From Pseudomonas fluorescens (GTDB lineage Bacteria > Pseudomonadota > Gammaproteobacteria > Pseudomonadales > Pseudomonadaceae), in NCBI RefSeq assembly GCF_001708445.1, contig NZ_CP015637.1, positions 5,891,001 through 5,955,000 on the forward strand: a stretch of 64,000 nt of DNA. The letters run 5' to 3'. Positions 1 to 9,603 of the stretch are shown here, piece after piece (position 1 is the first letter of the stretch; each line of letters starts with the position of its first letter). The notes beneath the pieces are model-generated. The model saw nothing but the letters and a program-made list of their open reading frames with translations. It was not told the origin of the DNA and did no database searches. The position numbers and the translations under genes are program-made.

Positions 1-1157
1 TCACGGACGATGGTCATCTCGTCGGTGCAGTCAGTGAATACGGTCGGGGCCACGTAGGCGCCTTTGGCGAAGGCACCATCGGTCAGGCGATCGCCGCCGC
101 ACAGTACGCGGGCGCCTTCTTCCTTACCTTTGGCGATGTAGCCCAGCACGCTTTCCATGTGGGCGAAGCTGACCAGCGGGCCGAAGTTGGTGTTGGCATC
201 TTGTGGGTCGCCCACGCGGATGCGCGCAACACGCTCGGCAATCTTGGCTTCGAACGCGGCTTGCAGGTGCTTTGGCACAAACACGCGCGTACCGTTGGTG
301 CAGACCTGGCCGGAGCTGTAGAAGTTGGCCATCATCGCAATGTCGGCGGCGCGATCCAGGTCGGCGTCGTCGAAAATGATCAGCGGGGACTTGCCGCCCA
401 GTTCCATGGTCACTTCCTTGAGCGAAGAGCTCGAAGCGCTGGCCATGACTTTTTTACCGGTGTCGGTGCCGCCGGTGAACGAGACTTTCTCGATGCGTGG
501 GTGTTCGGTCAGCCAGGTGCCGACTTCACGGCCGCTGCCGGTCAAGACGTTGAATACACCGGCTGGAACGCCGGCCTCGGTGTAGATCTCGGCCAGTTTC
601 AAGGTGGTCAGCGAGGTGACTTCGCTGGGCTTGAAGATCATCGCGTTACCGGCGGCCAGGGCTGGCGCGGATTTCCACAGGGCGATCTGGATCGGGTAGT
701 TCCACGCGCCGATACCGGCGACCACGCCCAGCGGCTCGCGACGGGTGTAGACGAACGAGGTATCGCGCAGTGGGATCTGCTCGCCTTCGATGGCCGGCAC
801 CAGGCCTGCGTAGTATTCCAGCACGTCGGCACCGGTGACGATGTCGACGTACTGGGTTTCAGAGAAGGCTTTACCGGTGTCCAGGGTTTCCAGGGCGGCC
901 AGTTCGTCGTTGCGCTCGCGCAGGATGTCGACGGCGCGACGCAGGATGCGCGAACGCTCCATGGCGGTCATGGCGGCCCAGATTTTCTGGCCTTTTTCAG
1001 CGCTGACCACGGCACGTTCAACGTCGTCTTTCGTGGCGCGTTGCACTTGGGCGAGAACTTCACCGTTAGCCGGGTTGATGGCTTCGAAGGTGGCATCGCT
1101 GCCAGCGTCGCTGTAGCCGCCGTCAATGTAGAGTTTTTGCAGGTCGAAACGGGCCAT
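1..1157 (-). CDS. betB: Betaine aldehyde dehydrogenase, C-terminus cut by window edge
   Basis: NAD(P)-dependent oxidation of betaine aldehyde to glycine betaine, second step of choline oxidation in the cytoplasm. The frame starts with [14 protein letters not shown] and covers about 385 residues. The aldehyde dehydrogenase fold is clear: the AWNYPIQ segment near 151-157, catalytic Glu252 in MELGGKSP and nucleophile Cys286 in [10 protein letters not shown]. The family is about 490 residues, so roughly 105 C-terminal residues lie beyond the left edge. It follows betI on the same strand with a 110-bp gap, as in betIBA operons; betA would be expected outside the window. Identification is by motifs plus context. 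Confidence 0.96.
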   Translation of the reverse strand, partial: MARFDLQKLYIDGGYSDAGSDATFEAINPANGEVLAQVQRATKDDVERAVVSAEKGQKIWAAMTAMERSRILRRAVDILRERNDELAALETLDTGKAFSETQYVDIVTGADVLEYYAGLVPAIEGEQIPLRDTSFVYTRREPLGVVAGIGAWNYPIQIALWKSAPALAAGNAMIFKPSEVTSLTTLKLAEIYTEAGVPAGVFNVLTGSGREVGTWLTEHPRIEKVSFTGGTDTGKKVMASASSSSLKEVTMELGGKSPLIIFDDADLDRAADIAMMANFYSSGQVCTNGTRVFVPKHLQAAFEAKIAERVARIRVGDPQDANTNFGPLVSFAHMESVLGYIAKGKEEGARVLCGGDRLTDGAFAKGAYVAPTVFTDCTDEMTIVR

Positions 1158-1267
1158 AAAGTCCTCGCAAGTGCATAAGTGGTTGGCGTTACCCGCCGCA
1201 AAGTGGGCCATAAGGGTGTGGCAACACTGAGTGGCGGACGTTCAGGGGTTGAGCGGTTATGTGTGCT

Positions 1268-1861
1268 CTAACTCACCTGCTTGGCCAATTGGAAATCCAT
1301 GTATTCGTAAGCGATCCGTTGCGCCTGCGCCGTGTCGAAAGCGTCTCCCGACAGGGCGCCGCGCAACCACAAACCGTCGATCAGGGCCGCCAGGCCTCGG
1401 GCTGCTTTGCGTGCGTGCGGCAGCGGCAGCACTCGGCGGAACTGGCAGCACAGGTTGGAATACAGACGTTGATCGTTGATCCGCTGCAACCTGTGCAAAG
1501 ACGGGTGGTGCATGCTGGCGGCCCAGAAGGCCAGCCAGGTTTTCATTGCCGGTCCATTGACCTGGCTCGCATCGAAGTTCCCCCCGATGATCACCTGAAT
1601 GTGGGCCCGTGGGCTGTCATCCTTCAGCGCCAGCCTGCGTTCATGGACGTTCTCGATCAGCACGTTCATCAGGTAGCGCATCGTCGCGGCGATCAGGCCG
1701 TTCTTGTCCTGAAAGTAGTGACTGATGATGCCGTTCGAAACACCGGCCAGACGGGCAATCAGCGCAATGCTGGCATCTCCCATCCCGACCTGATCGATGG
1801 CCGTCAGCGTGGCTTCGATCAACTGTTGGCGGCGTATGGGTTGCATACCGACCTTGGGCAT
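1268..1861 (-). CDS. betI: TetR-family choline-responsive repressor BetI
   Basis: Repressor of the bet genes; choline relieves repression in the known family. The 197-residue protein opens [19 protein letters not shown], with a TetR helix-turn-helix across about residues 8-55 ([19 protein letters not shown]) and the BetI ligand domain after it. It starts with ATG at 1861 and precedes betB on the same strand. A perfect 20-bp palindrome lies 71 bp upstream, between betI and the divergent betT. This is the standard betT/betIBA arrangement, so the call is firm. Nothing is missing. Confidence 0.95.
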   Translation of the reverse strand: MPKVGMQPIRRQQLIEATLTAIDQVGMGDASIALIARLAGVSNGIISHYFQDKNGLIAATMRYLMNVLIENVHERRLALKDDSPRAHIQVIIGGNFDASQVNGPAMKTWLAFWAASMHHPSLHRLQRINDQRLYSNLCCQFRRVLPLPHARKAARGLAALIDGLWLRGALSGDAFDTAQAQRIAYEYMDFQLAKQVS

Positions 1862-1931
1862 GTAGCACCTCTCCTTAGGCCTGCCGACGCGCGATCAACG
1901 TTCGTCGACTTGAAGGCCAGTCTATTTTGTT

Positions 1932-1951
1932 TTGATTGAACGTTCAATCAA
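1932..1951. promoter_or_regulatory. BetI operator palindrome
   Basis: The 20-mer TTGATTGAACGTTCAATCAA is perfectly self-complementary and closely resembles characterised BetI sites in gamma-proteobacteria. It lies in the betI-betT divergent gap, 71 bp from betI and about 230 bp from betT, so one bound repressor could control both directions. Confidence 0.85.
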
Positions 1952-2182
1952 CAAAGAATAAGCTCTGCGACAAATGGTCGCTGCCTACAGGTATTTCCTA
2001 CCCGAGGCCAACGACATCTGACACCTGGAAAACCCTTGAAACACCCGCTGTACCGCTACGGCGGGGGCCATGGATTTTCGGGGTGTCTTTATAACACCCG
2101 TCCGTCGACTGCCGAAAAATCGATGGCGCGGGATAACCGCTGCCTTGTGTTTCTCTCTCGCACTGCCTGGAGCATCTGCGCC

Positions 2183-4174
2183 ATGAGTTCTGCCTCTCTT
2201 ATAAAGACCCCGCCAGAAAAGGTGCGGGTCAACGGTTGGGTGTTCTACACCTCCACCGCATTGATTCTGTTGTTGACCGCCATCCTGATCATCGCCCCGC
2301 AAGAGGCCGGGCGCATGCTCGGCATCGCACAGGCGTGGCTGTCGAAAAGCTTCGGCTGGTACTACATGGTGGTCATCGCCGCCTACCTGGTGTTCGTGGT
2401 GGGCCTGGCGTTTTCCTCCTACGGCAAGCTGAAACTAGGCAGCAAGGACGACACCCCGGACTTCAGCTACGGCGCCTGGGCCGGCATGTTGTTTTCGTCG
2501 GGCATCGGCATTTCGTTGCTGTACTTCGGTGCATCGGAACCGTTGGACCACTACTTCAACCCGCCTGAAGGCGCAGCGGCCAGCAACGGTGCGGCACGCC
2601 AGGCGTTGCAGCTGACCTTCCTGCACTGGGGCCTGCATGGCTGGGCGATCTATGCGTTGGTCGGCCTGGCCGTGGCGTACTTCGCGTATCGCCATAACCA
2701 GCCGCTGGCGCTGCGTTCGGCGCTGTACCCGCTGGTGGGCGAACGGTGGGTCAAGGGTGCGGCCGGGCATGCCGTGGACGGTTTCGGCATGTTCGTGACC
2801 CTGCTGGGCCTGGTGACCAACCTGGGCATCGGCTCGATGCAGGTGTCGTCCGGGCTGGAAAACCTGTTCGGCATGGCGCACAGCAACACGAACCTGTTGA
2901 TCGTCATCGTCGTGATGAGCACCGTGGCGACCATTGCTGCCGTGTCGGGCGTGGAGAACGGCATTCGTCGCCTGTCCAACCTCAACATCGTGCTGTTCAG
3001 CGGCCTGCTGATCTTTGTGCTGTTGTTCGGCCCGACCCTGCACTTGCTCAACGGCCTGGTGCAGAACACCGGTGACTACCTCAACGGCATCATCCTGAAA
3101 ACCTTCGACCTGTATGTGTACGAAGGCGACGCCGACAAGACCGAGCGCTGGATGGGCCTGTGGACCCTGTTCTATTGGGCCTGGTGGATTTCCTGGGCGC
3201 CTTTCGTGGGCATGTTCATCGCGCGTATTTCCCGGGGCCGCACGGTGCGTGAACTGGTCGCCGGCGTGCTGTTGATCCCGCTGGGCTTTACCTTGGCGTG
3301 GCTGTCGATCTTCGGCAACTCGGCACTGGACCTGGTGCTCAACCACGGTGCGGTAGAGTTGGGCAAGACGGCGCTGGAACAACCGTCCATGGCCATCTAC
3401 CAACTGCTGGAGCATTACCCCGCGTCGAAAATCGTGATTGGCGTGTCGATCTTTGTAGGCTTTGTGCTGTTTTTGACCCCGGCGGACTCCGGCGCGGTGA
3501 TGATGGCGAACCTTTCCTGCAAGGGTGGCAACGTGGATGAGGATGCGCCGCACTGGCTGCGGATCTTCTGGTCGGCGGTGATCACCCTGGTGACGATCGG
3601 CCTGCTGTTTGCGGGTAACTTCGAAGCCATGCAAACCATGGTGGTGCTGGCGGGGCTGCCGTTCTCGGTGGTGCTGATCTTCTTTATGTTCGGTTTGCAC
3701 AAGGCGATGCGCCAGGACGTGGCGACGGAGCTGGAGCAGGCGCAGTTGGCCGAGCGTGGTCGTCGTGGTTTCAGCGAGCGCCTGAGCGCGTTGGACCTGC
3801 AACCGAGCCAGGCCACCGTGCAACGCTTTATGGACAAGCATGTAACGCCGGCGTTGGAAGAAGCCGCGACGGTGTTGCGCGAGCAGGGGCTGGAAGTGCA
3901 GACCCTGTTGGGCAAATCCAAGCGCTGCATTGGCGTGCGCATCGAGAGGGAAGAGGGGAATCCGTTTGTCTACGAAGTCAGCCTGGATGGCTACTCGACG
4001 GCGTCGGACGACCTGCCCGAGGAAGAGCGCACCCGTTACTACCGTGCTGAGGTGTACCTGCATAACGGGCCTCAGGAGTACGACCTGATGGGCTTCGCCC
4101 AGGAACAGATCACCCGGGACGTGCTCGATCAGTTTGAAAGCCATCGGCAGCTCCTTGGCCGTGTCTATAGCTGA
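2183..4174 (+). CDS. betT: BCCT-family choline transporter BetT
   Basis: Inner-membrane choline importer of the betaine/choline/carnitine transporter family. I start it at the ATG at 2183 (MSSASLIKTPPEKVRVNGWVF), giving 663 residues, close to known Pseudomonas BetT proteins; the open frame reaches back to 2036 but the extra part is hydrophilic and unlike the family. The protein shows many membrane segments and the conserved Trp-rich BCCT motif (WTLFYWAWWISWAPF) near residues 327-341. A long cytoplasmic C-terminal tail of about 130 residues is present, which in BetT proteins takes part in osmotic control. It is transcribed away from betI across the BetI operator. Confidence 0.94.
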   Translation: MSSASLIKTPPEKVRVNGWVFYTSTALILLLTAILIIAPQEAGRMLGIAQAWLSKSFGWYYMVVIAAYLVFVVGLAFSSYGKLKLGSKDDTPDFSYGAWAGMLFSSGIGISLLYFGASEPLDHYFNPPEGAAASNGAARQALQLTFLHWGLHGWAIYALVGLAVAYFAYRHNQPLALRSALYPLVGERWVKGAAGHAVDGFGMFVTLLGLVTNLGIGSMQVSSGLENLFGMAHSNTNLLIVIVVMSTVATIAAVSGVENGIRRLSNLNIVLFSGLLIFVLLFGPTLHLLNGLVQNTGDYLNGIILKTFDLYVYEGDADKTERWMGLWTLFYWAWWISWAPFVGMFIARISRGRTVRELVAGVLLIPLGFTLAWLSIFGNSALDLVLNHGAVELGKTALEQPSMAIYQLLEHYPASKIVIGVSIFVGFVLFLTPADSGAVMMANLSCKGGNVDEDAPHWLRIFWSAVITLVTIGLLFAGNFEAMQTMVVLAGLPFSVVLIFFMFGLHKAMRQDVATELEQAQLAERGRRGFSERLSALDLQPSQATVQRFMDKHVTPALEEAATVLREQGLEVQTLLGKSKRCIGVRIEREEGNPFVYEVSLDGYSTASDDLPEEERTRYYRAEVYLHNGPQEYDLMGFAQEQITRDVLDQFESHRQLLGRVYS

Positions 4175-4238
4175 TAGTTGAACGCCTGGCAGTGTCCTCA
4201 CTGACGCTGCTGGGTCTAAATGTGTAAACAGAGCTAAA

Positions 4239-4327
4239 TGTGGGAGGGGGCTTGCCCCCGATAGCAGTGGATCAGTAATAAATGTACTGACTGACATACT
4301 GCAATCGGGGGCAAGCCCCCTCCCACA
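4239..4327. repeat. REPIN, GTGGGAGG class
   Basis: Two inverted REP cores (TGTGGGAGGGGGCTTGCCCC and its complement) separated by about 40 bp. It occupies the convergent gap between betT and cbcV and may serve as a transcript end for both. Confidence 0.9.
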
Positions 4328-4363
4328 TTGACCCGGCTTCTACATTGGGATTTGCAGTGTTTG

Positions 4364-5542
4364 TTAGCCCAGGTTCTTGCCTAGCAAGGCGTGGTACAGC
4401 TCACTGTCGCCCAAGATCCCCACCACCTGGTTGTTGTCATGCAACACCAGCTTGTTCCCCGTCTGATAACGAATCTGCAGCGCATCGCGCATGCCGATAT
4501 TCGAATCCACCAGCGTCGGCAACCGCCCCAGGCCTTCCACCGCTTGCCCGGGTGCCCAGTTCTGCAGGTTCATCACTGCGCCATTCTGGCGGGCGCCCTT
4601 GATGGTGTTGCCTTCGGCCAGGTCCAGCCACGAGTCGCCGCCCGGATCGAGACACACCGAACCGTTGACGCGCTTGCAGTTGTCCAGGGTGCGCATCAGG
4701 CTGCGCCCGCACAGTACGTTCAGCGGGTTGGTGTGGGCGACGAAGGTGCGCACATAGTCATCCGCCGGGTTCAGCACGATCTCTTCCGGCACGCTGTACT
4801 GGATGATCTTGCCGTCTTTCATGATCGCGATACGGCTGCCGAGCTTGAGGGCTTCGTCGAGGTCGTGGCTGACGAACACAATGGTCTTGCTCAGCTTGCT
4901 TTGCAGTTCCAGCAGTTCGTCCTGCAGGCCCTGGCGGATCAGCGGGTCGAGGGCCGAGAAGGGTTCATCCATCAGCAGGATATCGGCGTCCATCGCCAGC
5001 GCGCGGGCCAGGCCGACGCGTTGCTGCATGCCGCCGGACAGTTCGTCGGGCTTCTTGTTGCGCCACTGGGTCAGGCCCACCAGTTCGAGTTTCTCGTCCA
5101 CCAGCTTGCGCCGGTCTTTCTCCGGGCGGCCCTGCATTTCCAGGCCGAAGCTGATGTTCTCGCGCACCGTCAGCCAGGGCATCAGGGCGAACTTCTGGAA
5201 CACCATGGCGATGCGCTTGGTGCGCATCATTTTCAGCTCCGCCGGGGTGCAGGAAGCGATGTCGATCTGGCGCCCTTCATGCTCCACGAACAGCTGGCCA
5301 CGGCTGACCGTATTGAGGCCGTTGATGCAGCGCAGCAGGCTCGATTTGCCGGAACCGGACAGGCCCATCAGCACGCAGATTTCACCTTTCTCGACATCCA
5401 GGCTGGCTTTTTCTACGCCGACAATCTGCCCGGTTTTTTTCAGGATCTCGTTACGGCTCATGCCCTGGTCCAGCAGCTTGAGCGCTTCGCGTGGGTCTTT
5501 GGAGAAGATCACATCGACATTGTCGAATCGGATAATGCTCAT
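4364..5542 (-). CDS. cbcV: Choline ABC transporter ATP-binding subunit
   Basis: ATPase of the CbcXWV importer for choline, betaine and carnitine. The 392-residue protein has Walker A (GLSGSGKSS, residues 60-68), ABC signature LSGGMQQ (168-174), Walker B DILLMDEP (187-194) and the switch His in FVSHDLDEA. After about residue 275 there is an extra CBS-like domain, as in OpuA/ProV-type ATPases. The start ATG at 5542 overlaps the cbcW stop by 4 bp (ATGA), implying translational coupling. Order X-W-V and the neighbouring bet genes match the known locus. Substrate is taken from family and context. Confidence 0.94.
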   Translation of the reverse strand: MSIIRFDNVDVIFSKDPREALKLLDQGMSRNEILKKTGQIVGVEKASLDVEKGEICVLMGLSGSGKSSLLRCINGLNTVSRGQLFVEHEGRQIDIASCTPAELKMMRTKRIAMVFQKFALMPWLTVRENISFGLEMQGRPEKDRRKLVDEKLELVGLTQWRNKKPDELSGGMQQRVGLARALAMDADILLMDEPFSALDPLIRQGLQDELLELQSKLSKTIVFVSHDLDEALKLGSRIAIMKDGKIIQYSVPEEIVLNPADDYVRTFVAHTNPLNVLCGRSLMRTLDNCKRVNGSVCLDPGGDSWLDLAEGNTIKGARQNGAVMNLQNWAPGQAVEGLGRLPTLVDSNIGMRDALQIRYQTGNKLVLHDNNQVVGILGDSELYHALLGKNLG

Positions 5543-6384
5543 GCATCACCCCCTACTTTGGCGTCGGGTTGTTTGCAGATGCGGTCGAGCATGATGGCCA
5601 GCAATACGATCGCCAGGCCGGCTTCAAAGCCCAGGGCGATATCGGCGGTGTTCAGCGCGTTGACCACCGGCTTGCCGAGGCCATCGGCACCCACCAGGGC
5701 GGCGATCACCACCATCGACAACGACAGCATGATGCATTGGGTAATGCCGGCAGCGATGCTCGGCATGGCGTGGGGCAGTTCAATGCGCGAGAGCAACTGA
5801 CGGCGCGAGCAGCCAAAGGCCTTGCCGGCGTCCATCAACTCTTGCGGTACATCGCGGATACCCAGGTAGGTCAGGCGGATCGGCGCGGCAATCGCGAACA
5901 CCACCGTGGAAATCAGCCCGGGCACCACACCCAGCCCGAAGAGGGTCAGGGTAGGGATGAGGTAGACGAAGGTCGGTACGGTCTGCATCAGATCGAGCAC
6001 CGGCCGCATCAGGGTGTAGAACATCGGCTTGTGCGCGGCAACAATGCCCAGCGGCACTCCGATGACCACGCAGACCAGGGTGGCGAACAACACCTGCGCG
6101 AGGGTTTCCATGGTTTCCTGCCAGTACCCAAGGTTCAGGATCAGCAGGAAGGAGGCGACGACAAAAACCGTCAGGCCCCATTTACGTTGAATAAAGTGAG
6201 CCAGCAGCGCAATCAGACCGATCAATGCCAGCGGATTGAACCAGGTCAGCGCGAACGTCACGCCGTGGATCATCGTTTCCAGTGTCGATGCGATTGCGTC
6301 GAAATAGTTGGCACCGTGTTTGGTCAACCATTCGACGAAGGCAGCGATGTACTGGCCTAGTGGGATTTTCTGTTCAGTCAGCAT
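5539..6384 (-). CDS. cbcW: Choline ABC transporter permease
   Basis: Membrane permease of CbcXWV. The protein (281 residues from MLTEQKIPLGQYIAAF) has a periplasm-facing start, a hydrophobic pair of helices near residues 45-85 and a BPD_transp_1 domain with the EAA-type loop (AGKAFGCSRRQLLSRIELPHAMPSI). An in-frame ATG 18 bp upstream (6402, MWTFTT) is also possible; neither has a strong ribosome-binding site, so the start is uncertain. It overlaps cbcV by 4 bp and follows cbcX after a 66-bp gap containing a GC-rich hairpin. Confidence 0.92.
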   Translation of the reverse strand: MLTEQKIPLGQYIAAFVEWLTKHGANYFDAIASTLETMIHGVTFALTWFNPLALIGLIALLAHFIQRKWGLTVFVVASFLLILNLGYWQETMETLAQVLFATLVCVVIGVPLGIVAAHKPMFYTLMRPVLDLMQTVPTFVYLIPTLTLFGLGVVPGLISTVVFAIAAPIRLTYLGIRDVPQELMDAGKAFGCSRRQLLSRIELPHAMPSIAAGITQCIMLSLSMVVIAALVGADGLGKPVVNALNTADIALGFEAGLAIVLLAIMLDRICKQPDAKVGGDA

Positions 6385-6418
6385 GGTAGTGAATGTCCAC
6401 ATGCGAAGGGGAAAACAT

Positions 6419-6442
6419 CCCGGGGCAGCGCACCGCCCCGGG
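6419..6442 (-). promoter_or_regulatory. GC-rich hairpin between cbcX and cbcW
   Basis: Perfect 8-bp arms CCCGGGGC and GCCCCGGG with an 8-nt loop lie in the 66-bp gap after cbcX. On the transcript a short U-rich stretch (TGTTTTCC) follows. Such hairpins after binding-protein genes often stabilise or partly terminate the message, giving more binding protein than permease. That role here is inferred. Confidence 0.5.
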
Positions 6443-6450
6443 GTCAGCGG

Positions 6451-7398
6451 TTACTTGTCGAGGTAAGCTTTGACGGCCTCCAGGCCGGGTTTGCCATCAA
6501 CCGTGGTCACGCCGGCCAGCCAGGTGTCGAGCACCTGAGGGTTCTTCTTCAGCCAGGCCTTGGCCGCGGCGTCGGGCTTCATTTTGTCGTCCAGGACATT
6601 CCCCATCAGGGTGCTTTCCATGTTCAGCGTGAACACCAGGTTTTTCAGCAGTTGGCCGACGTTGCTGCATTCCTGGGTGTAGCCCTTGCGGGTGTTGGTA
6701 TAGATGGTGGCCTGGCCGTAGTTGGGGCCGAACGAGTCGTCACCGCCGGTCAGGTACTTCATCTTGAAGCGGGTGTTCATCGGGTGCGGTTCCCAGCCGA
6801 GGAACACGATGGCCTGGTCGCGCTTGGTGGCGCGTTCCACCTGGGAGAGCATGCCGGCTTCGCTGGATTCGACCACTTTGAAGCCCGCGGTTTTCAGGCC
6901 GAAGGCGTCTTTGTCGATCAGCGTCTGGATGGTGCGGTTGCCGTCGTTACCTGGTTCGATACCGTAGATCTTGCCGCCCAGCTCATCCTTGAATTTGGCG
7001 ATATCGGCGAAGTCTTTCAGGCCTTTGTTGTACAACGCCTCGGGGACGGCCAGGGTGTACTTGGCGTTTTCCAGGTTGGCGCGCACGGTTTCCACGGTGC
7101 CGGCATCACGGTACGGCTTGATGTCGTTTTCCATGGTCGGCATCCAGTTGCCGAGGAAGATGTCCATGTTCTTGCCGTCTGCCAGTGACTTGTAGGTCAC
7201 CGGTACCGAAATCATCGTGGTGCGTGGCTTGTAGCCCAGGCCCTTGAGAATTTCGCTGGTGGTCGCAGTCGTGACGGTGATGTCGGTCCAGCCGACATCG
7301 GAGAAGTTGACGGTCTTACACTGTTCCGGTTCTGCAGCGTGTGCCATGACTGGCAGACTCAGCATGGCGGCCAACAACAACGAGGGTGAACCTTTCAT
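6451..7398 (-). CDS. cbcX: Choline-binding periplasmic protein CbcX
   Basis: Substrate-binding subunit of CbcXWV. I use the ATG at 7398, which gives a clean signal peptide (MKGSPSLLLAAMLSLPVMAHA) and a 315-residue OpuAC-type protein; the frame is open further upstream without signal-peptide character. Conserved choline-binding-protein segments include FLGNWMPTMEND, GIEPGNDGN, ESSEAGMLSQV and FLGWEPHPMN. First gene of the cbcXWV operon. Its upstream region carries a 21-bp tandem repeat (7540-7581) suited to an AraC-family activator; GbdR activation of this promoter is known in P. aeruginosa. Confidence 0.94.
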   Translation of the reverse strand: MKGSPSLLLAAMLSLPVMAHAAEPEQCKTVNFSDVGWTDITVTTATTSEILKGLGYKPRTTMISVPVTYKSLADGKNMDIFLGNWMPTMENDIKPYRDAGTVETVRANLENAKYTLAVPEALYNKGLKDFADIAKFKDELGGKIYGIEPGNDGNRTIQTLIDKDAFGLKTAGFKVVESSEAGMLSQVERATKRDQAIVFLGWEPHPMNTRFKMKYLTGGDDSFGPNYGQATIYTNTRKGYTQECSNVGQLLKNLVFTLNMESTLMGNVLDDKMKPDAAAKAWLKKNPQVLDTWLAGVTTVDGKPGLEAVKAYLDK

Positions 7399-7539
7399 CG
7401 GGGTAGACTCCTGTGTCTTTTCTGGCGGCATTCGCCGCGCTTTATTAGGTGTTGCGGTTGGGGCGTGCGACGACAGCTCTGGCACGGTGCCTTGCAAACG
7501 AGTCGAGACTGATCATGTACCAGTGAAAATCTGACGCCT

Positions 7540-7581
7540 ACAGGGGGCGTCGTATCCAGTACAGGGAGGGTCGTATCCAGT
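7540..7581. promoter_or_regulatory. 21-bp tandem direct repeat, candidate GbdR site
   Basis: Two adjacent 21-bp units (7540-7560 and 7561-7581) match at 19 of 21 positions and share the core GTCGTATCCAGT. They lie 142-183 bp upstream of cbcX and about 235 bp upstream of the divergent serine dehydratase gene. A 21-bp period puts both half-sites on one face of the helix, as AraC-family dimers prefer. Assignment to GbdR is inference from the regulon. Confidence 0.55.
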
Positions 7582-7814
7582 GTCGGTGACGTCGCTTACA
7601 GGTTTTTCCCAAGTCAAAACTGCTGTTTTTGCCCATCTGCACCGCTAAAAACGGCCAAAACAGGCGATCGCACGGGAGCGACGCTGGTGAGCATGAGTGC
7701 GTCGGTGTGAGACGCCGTGAGGGCAGGTAAAAGCTTGATGATGCCGCCATCTGGGCGATCTGAGCGTAGCACCTCGTTCAAGCCTGGCCGTGCTTATCGA
7801 GGAGTTCTACCGCA

Positions 7815-9191
7815 ATGGCTATCAGTGTTTTCGACCTGTTCAAGATCGGCATCGGGCCTTCGAGTTCTCACACCGTCGGCCCCATGCGCGCCGCGGCGTT
7901 GTTCGTCCAGGCTTTGCGTGAGCGTGAACTGTTGGAACAGGTCCGACGCGTCGAAGTTCAGCTCTACGGCTCCTTGTCGGCTACCGGCATCGGTCACGGC
8001 AGTGATACCGCGACCATCATGGGCCTGATGGGCGAGTGGCCAGACGCGATCGATCCGGCGCAAATCGGCCTGCGCATTCACACCCTGCGCGAGACCGATA
8101 CCTTGCTGCTGGACGGACGTTTGCCCGTGCCGTTCGTATGGGCCCGGGACATGCGCCTGCTCGACGAAAACCTGCCGTTCCATCCCAATGCCATGACCCT
8201 GGTGGTGTTCGGCGATGACGGCGAGCTGCACCGCGACACTTACTATTCAGTGGGGGGCGGTTTTGTGGTGGATGAAGCCCAGGCCCGCAGCGGTGTGGCC
8301 GATATGGACAGCACCGCCTTGCCCTATGATTTTTCCAGCGCGGTGGAGCTGTTGCAGCTGTGCAAGACCCACAACCTGCGCGTCGCCGAGCTGATGATGG
8401 CCAATGAAAAGGTCTGGCGCTCCGAGGACGAAATCCGCAGCGGCCTGATGAAGCTCTGGCGCGCCATGCAAGAGTGTGTCGAGCAGGGCCTCAAGCACGA
8501 AGGCATCCTGCCCGGCGGCCTCAACGTGCGTCGCCGTGCCGCCAAGTTGCACCGTAGCTTGCAGGAATTGAACAAGCCCAATGTGATCGGCTCGACCTTG
8601 AGCGCGATGGAGTGGGTCAACCTGTTCGCCCTGGCGGTCAACGAAGAAAACGCCGCCGGTGGACGCATGGTCACCGCCCCCACCAACGGCGCGGCGGGGA
8701 TCATTCCGGCTGTGTTGCATTACTTCATGAAATTCAGCGACGAAGTCACCGAAGCCAACGTGGTCGACTACCTGCTCAGCGCCGCGGCGGTGGGGATCCT
8801 GTGCAAGAAGAATGCATCGATCTCCGGTGCTGAAGTCGGCTGCCAGGGCGAGGTGGGCTCAGCCTGCGCCATGGCCGCCGCCGGGCTGGCAGAGGTTCTT
8901 GGCGCCACGCCGGAGCAATTGTGCAACGCCGCCGAAATCGGCCTGGAACATAACCTTGGCCTGACCTGCGACCCGGTGGGCGGCCTGGTGCAAGTGCCGT
9001 GCATCGAACGCAACGCGATTGCGGCGGTGAAGGCGATCAACGCGGCACAGATGGCCCTGCGCGGCGACGGCCAGCACTTCATCTCCCTGGATCGGGTGAT
9101 CCGCACCATGCGCGATACCGGGGCGGATATGCATGACAAGTACAAGGAAACATCGCGGGGTGGGTTGGCGGTGAGTGCGGTGGAGTGCTGA
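7815..9191 (+). CDS. sdaB: L-serine ammonia-lyase (iron-sulfur type)
   Basis: Deaminates L-serine to pyruvate and ammonia, the last step that brings betaine carbon into central metabolism. The 458-residue single-chain enzyme has the N-terminal domain motif [13 protein letters not shown] and the C-terminal catalytic domain with [25 protein letters not shown] and a further cysteine pair in [14 protein letters not shown] that would hold the 4Fe-4S cluster. Length and both domains fit SdaA/SdaB/TdcG. It stands between cbcX and gbdR, as sdaB does in P. aeruginosa; the choice of sdaB over sdaA comes from synteny. Confidence 0.93.
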   Translation: MAISVFDLFKIGIGPSSSHTVGPMRAAALFVQALRERELLEQVRRVEVQLYGSLSATGIGHGSDTATIMGLMGEWPDAIDPAQIGLRIHTLRETDTLLLDGRLPVPFVWARDMRLLDENLPFHPNAMTLVVFGDDGELHRDTYYSVGGGFVVDEAQARSGVADMDSTALPYDFSSAVELLQLCKTHNLRVAELMMANEKVWRSEDEIRSGLMKLWRAMQECVEQGLKHEGILPGGLNVRRRAAKLHRSLQELNKPNVIGSTLSAMEWVNLFALAVNEENAAGGRMVTAPTNGAAGIIPAVLHYFMKFSDEVTEANVVDYLLSAAAVGILCKKNASISGAEVGCQGEVGSACAMAAAGLAEVLGATPEQLCNAAEIGLEHNLGLTCDPVGGLVQVPCIERNAIAAVKAINAAQMALRGDGQHFISLDRVIRTMRDTGADMHDKYKETSRGGLAVSAVEC

Positions 9192-9206
9192 GACCGCGTT
9201 GCCTGC

Positions 9207-9293
9207 ATCGGGGGCAAGTCGAATCGTCGCACCGTCCCTCCCACATGTTGAATTGTGAATACCTTCAAATGTGGGAGGGGGCTTGCCCCCGAT
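9207..9293. repeat. REPIN with one altered REP arm
   Basis: Outward-facing REP pair after the serine dehydratase gene. The right copy (9270-9293) is normal. In the left copy (9207-9246) a 17-base stretch, TCGAATCGTCGCACCGT, replaces the two bases normally found between CAAG and CCCTCCCACA. Confidence 0.85.
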
Positions 9294-9603
9294 GGCTGTA
9301 ATCCAGGCAATGCTGCTCAAAAAGTGAACACTCCAACCTAAATCGCCACCTTTTAGCGCGTCGCAAACAGATAAGTAGCTCGCGAACGATTTCCCCTCCG
9401 ACCACCCGTCACCTGTGCGTGCGGTGACAGACTTTTCCTACGCCCTGAAAGCGCCTTCCCACAAGTGCTACCGAACTGCTCACAGCCCTTGAGTAGGCTC
9501 GCTCCTACGACCAATTCGGGTCGTATTCCGCACTTCCTGCGTGGGCTTATATAGACGCGTCATGAGGTCGTTTTCAGGAGTTATTGAATAGCCATTCAAT
9601 TTT

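Noticed and set aside
2435..4297. A 620-codon frame antisense to betT
   Set aside because: Composition typical of an antisense frame and no membrane or enzyme motif.
7480..7496. TGGCACGGTGCCTTGC as a sigma-54 promoter for serine dehydratase
   Set aside because: GG and GC are 11 bp apart instead of 10, a spacing sigma-54 does not tolerate, and it is more than 300 bp from the gene.
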